The notes under the pieces are model-generated. The model ran no database searches. It was not told the DNA's origin and saw only the letters and a list, made by a program, of their open reading frames with translations. Source: Solobacterium sp. (GTDB lineage Bacteria; Bacillota_I; Bacilli_A; Erysipelotrichales; Erysipelotrichaceae). From it: 64,000 bases of DNA. The stretch lies in assembly GCA_017432325.1 (NCBI GenBank), contig JAFRJJ010000089.1, positions 1-64,000 of the forward strand, in the 5' to 3' direction. A program made the position numbers and the translations under genes. Shown piece after piece: positions 56,281-64,000 of the stretch; positions within the stretch are counted from its first letter, which is position 1, and the number at the start of each line of letters is the position of its first letter.

Positions 56281-57155
56281 TTTTTGCTGATCTTTGCCCA
56301 GAGTTCATCACTGAGCTTTTCATTAAGCGGACGTTCCAGCAGTTCCGGTTCTTCCAGGAACAGCTGCATCATCTTAATGGATTTGGAGAAATAATAGCCG
56401 TCTGCGATACGTTCATCGATCGTGAATCCAAGTTCTACACCATCCTTGAATACGAGCTGTTCGTTTTCGAAGAACGGTAGTTTTCCGTATTCACCAACAA
56501 CAACGAAGATCGATGTTGTTCCCCAGTTTGTCAGGTGATGATATCCGGTCGGAAGTCCGATGGAACCAAGGTTTGCCAGTACTACTGATGCATGGTACGG
56601 ATCTGTTTCAACCAGTGCTTTGGGAACCATCCCCTTCTTTTCCAGCCAGCAGACAGCTTTGAGTGCTGTTGATGAAACAACTTTAGGAAGTGCATTGAAC
56701 TTATCCATGAAACCGCTGGATTCATCTCTGTATTCTTTGTTCTTCAGTTTGAGCAGCTGACGTCTCAGTTCATTATGGACATCATCGATCGTCCATTCCG
56801 GTTTCGAGTGTACAAAGCAGAGAACTTCTCCGCCGTCATCACTGAATTCCTGTTTGACGGTAAAAGCAGCGGTCACTTCATTTCTTCTGTACATCTTGCA
56901 GTTATGAATGAACAGTGACAATTTGGAACGAAGTGTGATCGTCTTCAGCATTGCCGTGACGATGCACTGATACTGGTTATATTTATAATCCGGATTGGTG
57001 CTGTTCTTTTTTTCAATATAGTTGTTCAGGTTCGTAAGATCGATCTTGAACGTAAAGAATGCCATGTTGTCACATCTGTCCGGGTAAATAAACGGCATGA
57101 TGTAATGCATGGAATCAAGTTTTTTAATATATGTTGCGTCAAATCTGTCTCTCAT
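56277..57155 (-). CDS. E2/CAT-fold acyltransferase-like protein lacking the catalytic His
   Basis: 292 aa. The layout resembles the catalytic domain of 2-oxo-acid dehydrogenase E2 and chloramphenicol acetyltransferases: KIDLTNLNNYIE, VLANLGSIGLPTGYHHLTNWGTTSIFVVVGEY and LGFTIDERIADGYYFSK. The last block is normally DHR-x2-DG; here His is Glu (Glu248) while Asp252-Gly253 remain. No lipoyl or subunit-binding domain is present. It is therefore either inactive or uses another residue. GAGG precedes the ATG. Single gene. Confidence 0.75.
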   Translation of the reverse strand: MRDRFDATYIKKLDSMHYIMPFIYPDRCDNMAFFTFKIDLTNLNNYIEKKNSTNPDYKYNQYQCIVTAMLKTITLRSKLSLFIHNCKMYRRNEVTAAFTVKQEFSDDGGEVLCFVHSKPEWTIDDVHNELRRQLLKLKNKEYRDESSGFMDKFNALPKVVSSTALKAVCWLEKKGMVPKALVETDPYHASVVLANLGSIGLPTGYHHLTNWGTTSIFVVVGEYGKLPFFENEQLVFKDGVELGFTIDERIADGYYFSKSIKMMQLFLEEPELLERPLNEKLSDELWAKISKK

Positions 57156-57232
57156 AAATTAAAACCTCACCGTGCCATTATATGTTTTTTTCATTTATTT
57201 GTCCGCTTTTTTTACATCATAAACAAAACAAA

Positions 57233-57257
57233 TCGGTATGTTTTTCTAGCATACCGA
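57233..57257 (-). terminator. Possible terminator of the small-gene cassette
   Basis: CGGTATG-N9-CATACCG is a perfect 7-bp stem followed on the minus strand by a T-rich tract interrupted by G (ATTTGTTTTG). Confidence 0.6.
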
Positions 57258-57263
57258 CTGTTG

Positions 57264-57452
57264 TCATTTCATTCCGCGCGGAATGATCCTGCATGGCTGT
57301 ACCTCAAATCTGTCCAGCTGATACAGACTGTTCAGCTTTTTGATGTACAGTTCCGCCTCATAATCGTCCTCAAAGATCTCACTCACCGAATGGAATTCTT
57401 TATCATAGATCGCATAATAAACCGGCTGATATTGGACCGGATCGTTTTTCAC
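57264..57452 (-). CDS. Small protein of unknown function (cassette gene 3)
   Basis: 62 aa, rich in Tyr and acidic residues, with a Tyr-rich centre (VYYAIYDKEF) and a basic C-terminus ending RIIPRGMK. Start is GTG at 57452 overlapping the previous stop (GTGA); no ribosome site of its own, so it depends on translational coupling. No family recognised. Confidence 0.5.
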   Translation of the reverse strand: MKNDPVQYQPVYYAIYDKEFHSVSEIFEDDYEAELYIKKLNSLYQLDRFEVQPCRIIPRGMK

Positions 57453-57688
57453 GATACCGCGTGCATCGCTTCAGCAATCTGAATGCTGAGTTTGTGATAC
57501 CACAACGATACGATCCGCGGATCAAGGCGCGCATAAACTGCTGTGCGTTCTGCCGGATCATGCCAAAGATAGCCTGAACGGATCGCCGCTTTCTGTTCTG
57601 TGCTGAGGGAAGACTCGGCCAACGTGCGGTCAATTGTTTTCTGGATCAGCCTGGATTTCCCCGGATCCTTTGGTGCCTGATATACCAT
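57449..57688 (-). CDS. Small protein of unknown function (cassette gene 2)
   Basis: 79 aa, mostly helical by composition, with PKDPGKSRLIQKTIDRTL at the start and LDPRIVSLWYHKLSIQIAEAM near the end. AGGAGGAAAGAC directly before the ATG is a very strong translation signal. It begins inside cassette gene 1 (59-bp overlap in another frame). No family recognised. Confidence 0.65.
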   Translation of the reverse strand: MVYQAPKDPGKSRLIQKTIDRTLAESSLSTEQKAAIRSGYLWHDPAERTAVYARLDPRIVSLWYHKLSIQIAEAMHAVS

Positions 57689-57923
57689 GTCTTTCCTCCT
57701 GAAGCTGCCTGATATGTTCTGACTGCCTGTACCAGTATAACACGGTATCCGCGCGCAGACCGGTACGGCTCATACAATCGGGAACTGTCCTTTCCTTCAC
57801 CATGCAGTCTAACATACAAACACATTCTTCGGGTGTGAGATCATAATCATTGTGTTTAAACGGATCGATTGACTGAAGCCAGATCTGACTGGCAGGAACT
57901 GAACTGTTGAAATGCAGTGCCAT
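57630..57923 (-). CDS. Small protein of unknown function (cassette gene 1)
   Basis: 97 aa with a possible helix-turn-helix near KERTVPDCMSRTGLRADTVLYWYRQSE, four Cys (CVCMLDC and PDCMS), and a polar Gly/Ser tail. GGAGGTGATC lies 7 nt before the ATG at 57923; upstream codons of the longer frame are ignored. It heads a three-gene overlapping cassette. It could be a DNA-binding regulator, but nothing proves it. Confidence 0.6.
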   Translation of the reverse strand: MALHFNSSVPASQIWLQSIDPFKHNDYDLTPEECVCMLDCMVKERTVPDCMSRTGLRADTVLYWYRQSEHIRQLQEERHGISGTKGSGEIQADPENN

Positions 57924-58187
57924 ATTGATCACCTCCGAAATGATCATATGACTTATCGTCAGCAACGCAGTACATGATATGGTACACCGCATCAATTAAT
58001 TCCGACAGCATTTTGATTCGGCAGATTCCTGGTTCTTATTTCCTGAGCCTGCCAGAGATTGACAAACAGTCCGTCAATTTTTCCAGCGCTGCTGTAATAT
58101 TGCTTCATTTATTCGGGTAATACCGAAATTCTGTTTTTATGTATTTGCAAATATGAAATACTGCTTTCACAAGGAGGTCATATTACT
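57924..58187. other. Divergent intergenic region with two small inverted repeats
   Basis: ATTGAC-N9-GTCAAT (58059-58079) and TTCGG-N6-CCGAA (58112-58127) lie between the small-gene cassette and the plus-strand 118-aa gene. The second may be an operator or a terminator hairpin. TTCTGT and TATGAA 17 bp apart (58130-58158) are a weak promoter candidate for the plus-strand gene. Confidence 0.35.
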
Positions 58188-58544
58188 ATGACAAGAAGAT
58201 TTGATCCACTCAAGGAACAGGAAATCTGCAGGAAATTCGTCAACGAACAATATTGCAGGTTTCTCGGAAAGACTTATCGGACAACGAAAACAATAATGGA
58301 ACTGGAATGCAGTCCCGAAATCATCAGAGAGTTGGAAAACATCATAGAATACGATGAAGAGATGGTCGATAGAATTGATCAGGATCTGCCGAAGTTCCCC
58401 GAGGAAATGCAGATGATCATCCGTAAAGAATTTATTGAGAACAGTCCTGAGGGATGGTATGAAGAACTTTTTTCTAAAAGGAAGTATCTCAGGCTGAAAG
58501 AGAAAGCTGTAGAACAGTTCTCAGACTGCTTTGCTCCGAAATAA
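58188..58544 (+). CDS. Small all-helical protein, possible ArpU/sigma-4-like regulator
   Basis: 118 aa, highly charged, rich in Glu, Lys and Arg. The C-terminal half (EEMQMIIRKEFIENSPEGWYEELFSKRKYLRLKEKAVEQF) resembles the sigma-4-like part of phage late transcription regulators such as ArpU/RinA, and also small Mollicutes/Erysipelotrichia proteins of unknown function. AAGGAGGTC precedes the ATG. It lies divergent from the three-gene small cassette. Family assignment is tentative. Confidence 0.55.
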   Translation: MTRRFDPLKEQEICRKFVNEQYCRFLGKTYRTTKTIMELECSPEIIRELENIIEYDEEMVDRIDQDLPKFPEEMQMIIRKEFIENSPEGWYEELFSKRKYLRLKEKAVEQFSDCFAPK

Positions 58545-58651
58545 TCACTGATATTGTACAGCATGATGAAAATATCAAACTATGATCACGCCCCTATACA
58601 GTTTGCCGTAAGAATCGTATAAAATAAAACTGTCATAAGGAGATAAAAATC

Positions 58652-58954
58652 ATGGTAAAACATATCATTCTGTGGACACTGAAAGACAGCCTGAGTGCCG
58701 AAGAAAAAGAAGCTGCAAAAAAAGAGATCAAGGAAGGACTTGAGGGCCTGAAAGGCAGGATCGAAGGACTCACTGACATCCATGTCTATACAGACGCTCT
58801 GGCATCCTCCAATACGGACGTTATGCTTGAATCCGTTCATACGGACCGTGACGCACTTGCTTTCTATGCTAACCATCCTCTGCATGTAGATGTTAAGGAC
58901 AATATTATTGTTCCGAAAGTTTCAGGCAGATATGCTTTCGATTTTGACTGCTGA
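58652..58954 (+). CDS. Dabb (stress-responsive alpha/beta barrel) domain protein
   Basis: 100 aa: MVKHIILWTLKDS at the start, a charged helix, then DIHVYTDAL and DVMLESVHTDRDALAFYANHPLHVDVKDNI, the classic Dabb pattern (ferredoxin-like dimer). These proteins are stress-induced in plants and uncharacterised in most bacteria. AAGGAG lies upstream. Single-gene unit. Confidence 0.9.
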   Translation: MVKHIILWTLKDSLSAEEKEAAKKEIKEGLEGLKGRIEGLTDIHVYTDALASSNTDVMLESVHTDRDALAFYANHPLHVDVKDNIIVPKVSGRYAFDFDC

Positions 58955-58965
58955 GAACTGATCAG

Positions 58966-59014
58966 AAAAATGAACCGCAATTCAAATCATCAATCAGAAC
59001 TGCGGTTCTTTTTT
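58966..59014. terminator. Bidirectional terminator
   Basis: GAACCGCA and TGCGGTTC enclose a 21-nt loop with A-run left and T-run right, between the converging Dabb and CMD genes. Confidence 0.85.
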
Positions 59015-59017
59015 CGT

Positions 59018-59710
59018 TTATTTGATAGACTCTGCTGCCTTGTTGAGTGCAGTCACTGCATTCAATGTACGGGGATAGCCGACATACGGCATGATCTGCG
59101 AGATCACGCTCATCATGAATGCGTGGTCATTACCATTCTTCAGATTTGCCTGCGCATGTGCAGTCAGCTGCGGTTCTACGCCGCCCTGAGCAGCCAGATA
59201 GCAGAACGTGATCATTTCACGCTGCTTCAGCTCAAGGCCTGTCCTTGTGTAATAATCTCCGAAACAGTTATCAGCCAGCCATTTGGAAATATGGCTTGTT
59301 TTATAACGCCCTCTCATCTGAGGTCCGAACAGTATTACCTGCAGATCCTCCCCTGCCTGAAGCCTTGTCTCAAGTGTCGTTGTGGACTGTGCCTCCAACG
59401 GCAGTTCATAGCCATGTGCCATAAAGATCTCATTCATTGCAGGTACAAAAGGATAAACCCTTCCCATTCCCAGATAATCGACAGCCTGGTAAACAACTTC
59501 TCTGATGGCAACTGCGGGAACGCCTTCATTCAAAGCACGCGGCAGAACATTTTTGAACTCATCGATACCCTGGCATCCAAGCAGTGCCGCAAGTATACAG
59601 AGATATCTGTTTTCTGTATCCAGCGTAAATCCTTCTTCGTTTATGACTTCATCAAATGCGAAATGTTCAATGATGCTCAATAATTCCGGATCGGTCTTTT
59701 TCAGGTCCAT
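59018..59710 (-). CDS. Carboxymuconolactone decarboxylase (CMD) family protein
   Basis: 230 aa with two CMD-type repeats. The first has RYLCILAALLGCQGIDEFKNVLPRALNEGVPAVAIREVVYQAVDYLGMGR; the second has REMITFCYLAAQGGVEPQLTAHAQANLKNGND. CMD-fold proteins include AhpD peroxidases (CxxC) and decarboxylases. The redox CxxC is not present, so a peroxidase role is unlikely. AGGAG precedes the ATG. Single gene. Confidence 0.88.
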   Translation of the reverse strand: MDLKKTDPELLSIIEHFAFDEVINEEGFTLDTENRYLCILAALLGCQGIDEFKNVLPRALNEGVPAVAIREVVYQAVDYLGMGRVYPFVPAMNEIFMAHGYELPLEAQSTTTLETRLQAGEDLQVILFGPQMRGRYKTSHISKWLADNCFGDYYTRTGLELKQREMITFCYLAAQGGVEPQLTAHAQANLKNGNDHAFMMSVISQIMPYVGYPRTLNAVTALNKAAESIK

Positions 59711-59753
59711 TGTATAATACTCCTGAAATAATCATAAACGATTCTCAGTTGTT

Positions 59754-61124
59754 TTATGCCGTTTTTTTGTCTACTTCGTGGATCCATTTTCCGCTCAGCA
59801 GACGGTTGATGCACCAGATGCTCTTGATGATCAGGTCAAGTTTGAGGCAGATCATTGTCAGCCATGCCGGCCAGTGCAGAACAAGACCTGCAAGTGCACC
59901 GATAGGGATCGATACTGCCCAAAGGAACAGAACATCAGCTTTCATCAGGAACTTCGTATCTCCGCCGCCTCGCAGTACGCCTTTTGTCATAACAGACTGG
60001 ATGCACTGGAAGAATACGATGAATACATGAGCCATCATCAACTGTTTTGTGATGATAATTGTATCAGGAGTAAGATTATACATTTTCATGGAAAGCGGTC
60101 CGAATATTCCGACCATCAATGCTGTAAATGCACCCATGATCACTGACAGCAGATAGAACGTTTCGCCTTGCTGCAGGGCTCTTTCCTTGTCTCCCGCACC
60201 GATCGTCTGACCGACAATGATGCCTGAAGCATTGGATACACCCTGGATGATAACAGTGCAGAGACGTTCAATGACCATGCAGATCGCATTCGCAGCAACC
60301 ACTGCTGCACCCATATGTCCAAGGACTACTGATACAACGTTGTTTCCCAAACCCAGCATTCCGTCAGACAGCAGTACCGGAGCTCCGAGGCGGAAGTAAT
60401 TCGCAAAGAACTCTCCGGAAGGATTGTGTTTGAGATCTTTTACACGCAGGCCAAGCGTCTGATCTTTGTGCAGAATATACCAGAATGTCACAGCGAATTC
60501 TGAAAGTCTTGCCAACAGTGTACCGAGTGCAGCGCCCGCGATCTCCATTCTTGGCGCACCTAATTTACCGAAGATGAACATCCAGTTAAAGAACAGGTTG
60601 AAGAAAAATGATACGATCGACACATAGAGACCAAGTCTAGGCTTACCGACTGAGCGCATCAGCTGTGCACCAACAAGGCTGGTACCGTGGATAAAGAATA
60701 CGAATGTCGTGATCCTCAGATATTTGATTCCATATTCGATGACCTGCGGTTCACTGGTGTAGATAGTCATGATCTGACGCGGGAACAGCCAGGTCAGCAA
60801 AGCGAAGAAGAGACTTATGCCTGCGGCTAGGCGGAAAGCCATATTGAATGTTTCCCTTGTCTTTTCTTTGTTTCCCCCGCCCCAGTATTGTGCGGAAAGC
60901 ACGCTGGAGCCGCCGATGATACCCATGCAGAAAATGGTAAAGAAGTTATAGTACTGGTTGGCAAGACTTGATGCACTCAGCTGCATTTCTCCGAACGAAC
61001 CAAGCATCATCGTATCCAGCATGTTGACACCCATGTTGATCGCCTGCTGAATTGCGACCGGTAGCATGATCACCAATACTCTCCGGTAAAAACCCGGATC
61101 TTTTATAATTGATACTTTTCTCAT
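59754..61124 (-). CDS. MATE-family multidrug/toxin efflux pump
   Basis: A 456-aa membrane protein with about 12 helices in two related halves. VLVIMLPVAIQQAINMGVNMLDTMMLGSFGEMQLSASSLANQYY starts the first half and FRLGAPVLLSDGMLGLGNNVVSVVLGHMG the second. Exchanges Na+ or H+ for cationic drugs. GAGG precedes the ATG; it is 43 nt downstream of the CMD start region but on the same strand; no terminator separates it from the CMD gene. Confidence 0.93.
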   Translation of the reverse strand: MRKVSIIKDPGFYRRVLVIMLPVAIQQAINMGVNMLDTMMLGSFGEMQLSASSLANQYYNFFTIFCMGIIGGSSVLSAQYWGGGNKEKTRETFNMAFRLAAGISLFFALLTWLFPRQIMTIYTSEPQVIEYGIKYLRITTFVFFIHGTSLVGAQLMRSVGKPRLGLYVSIVSFFFNLFFNWMFIFGKLGAPRMEIAGAALGTLLARLSEFAVTFWYILHKDQTLGLRVKDLKHNPSGEFFANYFRLGAPVLLSDGMLGLGNNVVSVVLGHMGAAVVAANAICMVIERLCTVIIQGVSNASGIIVGQTIGAGDKERALQQGETFYLLSVIMGAFTALMVGIFGPLSMKMYNLTPDTIIITKQLMMAHVFIVFFQCIQSVMTKGVLRGGGDTKFLMKADVLFLWAVSIPIGALAGLVLHWPAWLTMICLKLDLIIKSIWCINRLLSGKWIHEVDKKTA

Positions 61125-61232
61125 ACACGTTTCCTCATTTTACGCATTTATTTTATTGCACTTTACAACTATTGTAAACCGCAATCAATTTATGTTATAT
61201 AAAAGATATTTTTATTTTTGAATATCAGGCAA

Positions 61233-61270
61233 TCAAAAAGATACGTCTGAGAGGTACGGACGTATCTTTG
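61233..61270 (-). terminator. Terminator downstream of mgtE
   Basis: AAAGATACGTC and GACGTATCTTT form an 11-bp perfect stem with an 11-nt loop, followed by T on the minus strand. Confidence 0.9.
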
Positions 61271-61296
61271 AACAAATGAATTAATGTCAGGCTGGT

Positions 61297-62679
61297 CTAA
61301 ATATGCAGCAGCGTTGTTGCAAATTCGAAGTAGATCAGCAGTGAGATCGCATCAACGATCGTTGTGATGAACGGAGATGCCATAACTGCAGGGTCAAATC
61401 CAAGTCCCTTTGCAAAGATAGGCAGTGTGCATCCGACCAGTTTCGCTGCAAATACCGTGAATACCAGTGTCAGGCAGATGACCAGCGCAACAGCTACGGT
61501 GATCGGGTTATGGAACAGCATTCTGTCAACAAGCATCAGTTTTGCGAAGTTGCACGCCGCAAGGATTGCACCGACGATCACCGCAACACGCATCTCCTTC
61601 CAGACGACCTTTCCGATATCCTTCATGGAGATCTCATCCAGTGAGATACCACGGATGATCGTAACACTTGCCTGCGAGCCGGAGTTTCCGCCTGTATCCA
61701 TCAGCATCGGAATATATGCAGTCAGGATCGTAACAGATGCAAGTGCGTCTTCAAACGATGAAATGATCTGTCCGGTAAATGTTGCGGATACCATCAGCAG
61801 CAGGAGCCAGGGAATACGTGATTTGACTGTTTCTATGACACTTGTATTGAGGTACGGCTTATAGGACGGTGAGATAGCTGCCATACGTTCGATATCTTCG
61901 GTAGTCTCTTCAACCAGGACGTCGAGAGCATCGTCGATCGTAACGATACCGACAAGTCGGTTTTCCTTGTCAACGACCGGCATGGTCAGGAAGTCGTACT
62001 TTTCGAATTTACGTGCTGTCATTTCCTGGTCATCCAGGGTCGAAGCTGAGATCACAGCTGTATCCATGATCTCTTCCATTGTGTCATTTTCATCTGACAG
62101 AAGTACTGTACGGATCGAAACAAACCCAATCAGATGCCTGTCCGCATCAACGACATACATAACGTTGATGGTTTCCATGTCCTGTCCGACACGGCGGATC
62201 TTTTTCAATGCATCTTCAACTGTCATCGTGCTCTTGAGATCGATATACTCGGTCGTCATGATCGATCCGGTCGAATCTTCCGGATACTGCAGAATGTTGT
62301 TGATATCTCTTCTTGTTTCAGGATCAGCTGTTGAAAGGATGCGCTTAACGACATTCGCAGGCATCTCTTCAATAATATCTACAGCATCGTCCAGGTAGAG
62401 CTCATCAATGACTTCTTTCAGTTCGGCTTTTGAGAAGCCTTTGATCAGCTTTTCCTGAGAATCATTTTCCAGTTCGACAAACACTTCTGCTGCAAGTTCT
62501 TTTGGAAGCAGACGGAACACGACCGGGATCGTATCTTCAGGCAGTGTTTCCATGATGTACGCAATATCGATCGGTTCCAGTTCGACAATTGCCTTTCTTG
62601 CGAGTACATATTTTTTCTCATTCAGATAAGACTCCATCCGTTCGATGAGTTCTTCAAGTCTCTCTTTCTGAAAAGTCAT
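61297..62679 (-). CDS. mgtE: Magnesium transporter MgtE
   Basis: A 460-aa Mg2+ channel. The cytoplasmic N domain (VFVELENDSQEKLIKGFSKAELKEVIDEL) is followed by two CBS domains (from SIMTTEYIDLKSTMTVEDAL and MEEIMDTAVISASTLDDQE) and five C-terminal membrane helices with MDTGGNSGSQASVTIIRGI and FDPAVMASPFITTIVDAISLL lining the pore. No Mg-sensing leader; it follows fruK by 18 nt in one operon. AGGAGG precedes the ATG. Confidence 0.96.
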   Translation of the reverse strand: MTFQKERLEELIERMESYLNEKKYVLARKAIVELEPIDIAYIMETLPEDTIPVVFRLLPKELAAEVFVELENDSQEKLIKGFSKAELKEVIDELYLDDAVDIIEEMPANVVKRILSTADPETRRDINNILQYPEDSTGSIMTTEYIDLKSTMTVEDALKKIRRVGQDMETINVMYVVDADRHLIGFVSIRTVLLSDENDTMEEIMDTAVISASTLDDQEMTARKFEKYDFLTMPVVDKENRLVGIVTIDDALDVLVEETTEDIERMAAISPSYKPYLNTSVIETVKSRIPWLLLLMVSATFTGQIISSFEDALASVTILTAYIPMLMDTGGNSGSQASVTIIRGISLDEISMKDIGKVVWKEMRVAVIVGAILAACNFAKLMLVDRMLFHNPITVAVALVICLTLVFTVFAAKLVGCTLPIFAKGLGFDPAVMASPFITTIVDAISLLIYFEFATTLLHI

Positions 62680-62697
62680 ACTCCACCTCCTGTTTTA

Positions 62698-63618
62698 TTA
62701 ATCGATACTGATCACCCTTGTTTCGTCAAATCTGTTCATGACCTCGTCAAGAGTTGTTTCATCCATGGTAGACGCAACCGCATTTGCCATGGCTCCGGCC
62801 CATCTGAGTGCATCAGCTGGTTCAACCCCCTGGGTACGTTTGCCGATATAGGCCGCAAGAAGCGCATCTCCAGCGCCGACTTTATTGACCGGGCGGCACT
62901 TGGGCTGACTCAGACAGTACATCTGGTCTCCAAGCATAAGCGCTGCATCACTGCTGTCGATCGTCAGCAGAATATTCGGCAGTCCTGCTTCACGTATTTT
63001 TTCAAGTGCTTCTTTGATATTCTCCGCATTGACATCCATGTTCAGCAGCACACCAAGTTCCTTTTCGGTCAGTCTGACAAGCTGAGGTCTGCAGTCACGA
63101 AGCTGCTGCAAAGAAAGCTGGACCGAATCCAAAACAACTGTAGTCCCGCGTTCATGCAGTTCTTCGCACAGTTCCTGGACAAGCATTGCATTGAAACCGC
63201 GGATCAGGGAACCGCAGATCAGCACAGTATCATCCTTTGAGGTTTCTTCAAACGCACGCAGGATATCATTGCGGATGAATTCATCCGCATACGGACCTTC
63301 GCCATTGACTTCGGTCAATTCTCCTTCGGAGAACATCTTGAGGTTTACGCGGTTATTCCCGTGCGCTTTGACAGGTACAAGACGGATATACGGATAGTCT
63401 TTGAACGTATCCTGAATATAGGCGCCTGTAAAGCCTGCCAATACAGCCACCGCATAGGACGGTATTGACATGATGCTGAGATCTCTCGATGCATTCAGAC
63501 CTTTTCCGGCAGCTTTGAAGCGTTCATTCTTTCCTCTGTTAACGCTGTTCTGTTTCAATTCACCGGCTGTTTCCATGTAATAGTCAACAGCGGGATTCAA
63601 TGTCAATGTATAAATCAT
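62698..63618 (-). CDS. fruK: 1-phosphofructokinase family sugar kinase
   Basis: A 306-aa PfkB-fold kinase. MIYTLTLNPAVDYYME, GKGLNASRDLS (substrate loop) and NKVGAGDALLAAYIG (catalytic Asp, anion hole) are typical of 1-phosphofructokinases and tagatose-6-phosphate kinases. No fructose PTS gene is seen, so the exact sugar is uncertain. Overlaps the epimerase-like gene by 4 nt (ATGA). Confidence 0.85.
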   Translation of the reverse strand: MIYTLTLNPAVDYYMETAGELKQNSVNRGKNERFKAAGKGLNASRDLSIMSIPSYAVAVLAGFTGAYIQDTFKDYPYIRLVPVKAHGNNRVNLKMFSEGELTEVNGEGPYADEFIRNDILRAFEETSKDDTVLICGSLIRGFNAMLVQELCEELHERGTTVVLDSVQLSLQQLRDCRPQLVRLTEKELGVLLNMDVNAENIKEALEKIREAGLPNILLTIDSSDAALMLGDQMYCLSQPKCRPVNKVGAGDALLAAYIGKRTQGVEPADALRWAGAMANAVASTMDETTLDEVMNRFDETRVISID

Positions 63619-64000
63619 AATCCATCCTCATTTCCGAATTGTTCCAAACATTTACGATATGTTTCAATGGCGTGATCACACCATGCATCAAATTCCGGAT
63701 CTTCCTGCTTAAGTTCCGGATGAGCGTCCATATATTCCAGATACATCCGGACACCGTCCTTCATGGAAATTCTGAAATCAGTTTTTCCGATCACACTTTC
63801 AAGTTTTGACAGATCAAAGATACTTGAGTAATACTTATCCCCTCTGATCGACTGATCAAATCCGTATTTTTTAGATAATGACAGCATTTCTGTTGGTATA
63901 TGGACGATATGGACTTCCTTTCCCATCGCTTCACCCAGTGCACGATACAGGTTGTTCCATGTATATGGCTCCGGGTTGACGATCAGATATGTTTCCCCGA
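63615..64000 (-). CDS. NAD-dependent epimerase/dehydratase family protein, C-terminal part
   Basis: The reading frame runs off the right edge with no stop: its visible part starts GETYLIVNPEPYTWNNLYRA and continues into EAMGKEVHIVHIPTEMLSL. This is the C-terminal substrate-binding region of an extended SDR epimerase. The Met at 63926 is internal, not the start. The last ~60 residues are helical and polar. It is upstream of fruK and mgtE in one operon; the Rossmann half lies outside the window. Confidence 0.8.
   Translation of the reverse strand, partial: GETYLIVNPEPYTWNNLYRALGEAMGKEVHIVHIPTEMLSLSKKYGFDQSIRGDKYYSSIFDLSKLESVIGKTDFRISMKDGVRMYLEYMDAHPELKQEDPEFDAWCDHAIETYRKCLEQFGNEDGL

Noticed and set aside
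63615..63926. Complete 103-aa unknown protein
   Set aside because: The same frame continues without a stop to the window edge and reads as an SDR epimerase, so this is a C-terminal fragment.

Overview
The window looks like the chromosome of a low- to mid-GC member of the Bacillota, most likely an anaerobic, non-sporulating gut lineage close to the Erysipelotrichia; the taxon is inference. Supporting signs are RNase J, a Bacillus-type DnaB/DnaI helicase-loading pair, folate-dependent TrmFO, RbgA, a CIRCE heat-shock operator, strong AGGAGG ribosome-binding sites and TTGACA/TATAAT promoters. There is no rRNA, no recognisable tRNA, no CRISPR array and no clear phage or insertion sequence. Most genes lie on the minus strand in tightly packed operons with ATGA, TGATG or TAATG overlaps.

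Layout, left to right. 1-5060: peptide deformylase and RNase J (plus), an amidohydrolase, and two tandem small heat-shock proteins under a CIRCE-type operator. 5074-11426: a peptide-uptake and peptide-hydrolysis operon (S9 peptidase, two permeases, one ATPase, M20 hydrolase). 11498-19513: DNA replication and repair (metal-binding-protein-like lipoprotein, polA, mutM, coaE, dnaB, dnaI, and radC). 19541-20283: a 740-bp non-coding stretch full of inverted repeats, then nagA. 21500-32030: a standalone PASTA protein, galE, and the conserved rseP-dxr-cdsA-uppS...frr-pyrH cluster, interrupted by a rubredoxin, an orphan ABC ATPase and a large membrane protein. 32130-39742: accessory genes (Ppx/GppA-like, DUF362, EamA transporter, hydrolase) and a flavin module made of a secreted fumarate-reductase-like lipoprotein, a divergent MerR regulator and a small FMN-binding lipoprotein. 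39864-41711: tsf and rpsB. 42065-45970: pyrimidine operon pyrBKDFE. 46061-53595: rplS, lepB, rbgA, rnhB, dprA, topA, trmFO, xerC. 53775-64000: smaller accessory units: HAD phosphatase/ComB-like/membrane protein, two hydrolase-fold genes, a cassette of three overlapping small genes of unknown function, Dabb and CMD proteins, a MATE pump, and an epimerase-fruK-mgtE operon cut by the right edge.

The items most worth a second look are: the flavinylated reductase module with a textbook MerR promoter; a second, perfectly symmetrical CIRCE-like site upstream of the sHsp genes; the hairpin-rich RNA candidate upstream of nagA with a cloverleaf-like fold; the cassette of small overlapping unknown genes at 57.3-58.5 kb; an acyltransferase-fold protein whose catalytic His is replaced; and three genes whose promoters sit so close to the start codon that leaderless transcripts are possible. 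Where a long reading frame had several possible starts, I chose the one with a Shine-Dalgarno site, and this changed the start of many genes.
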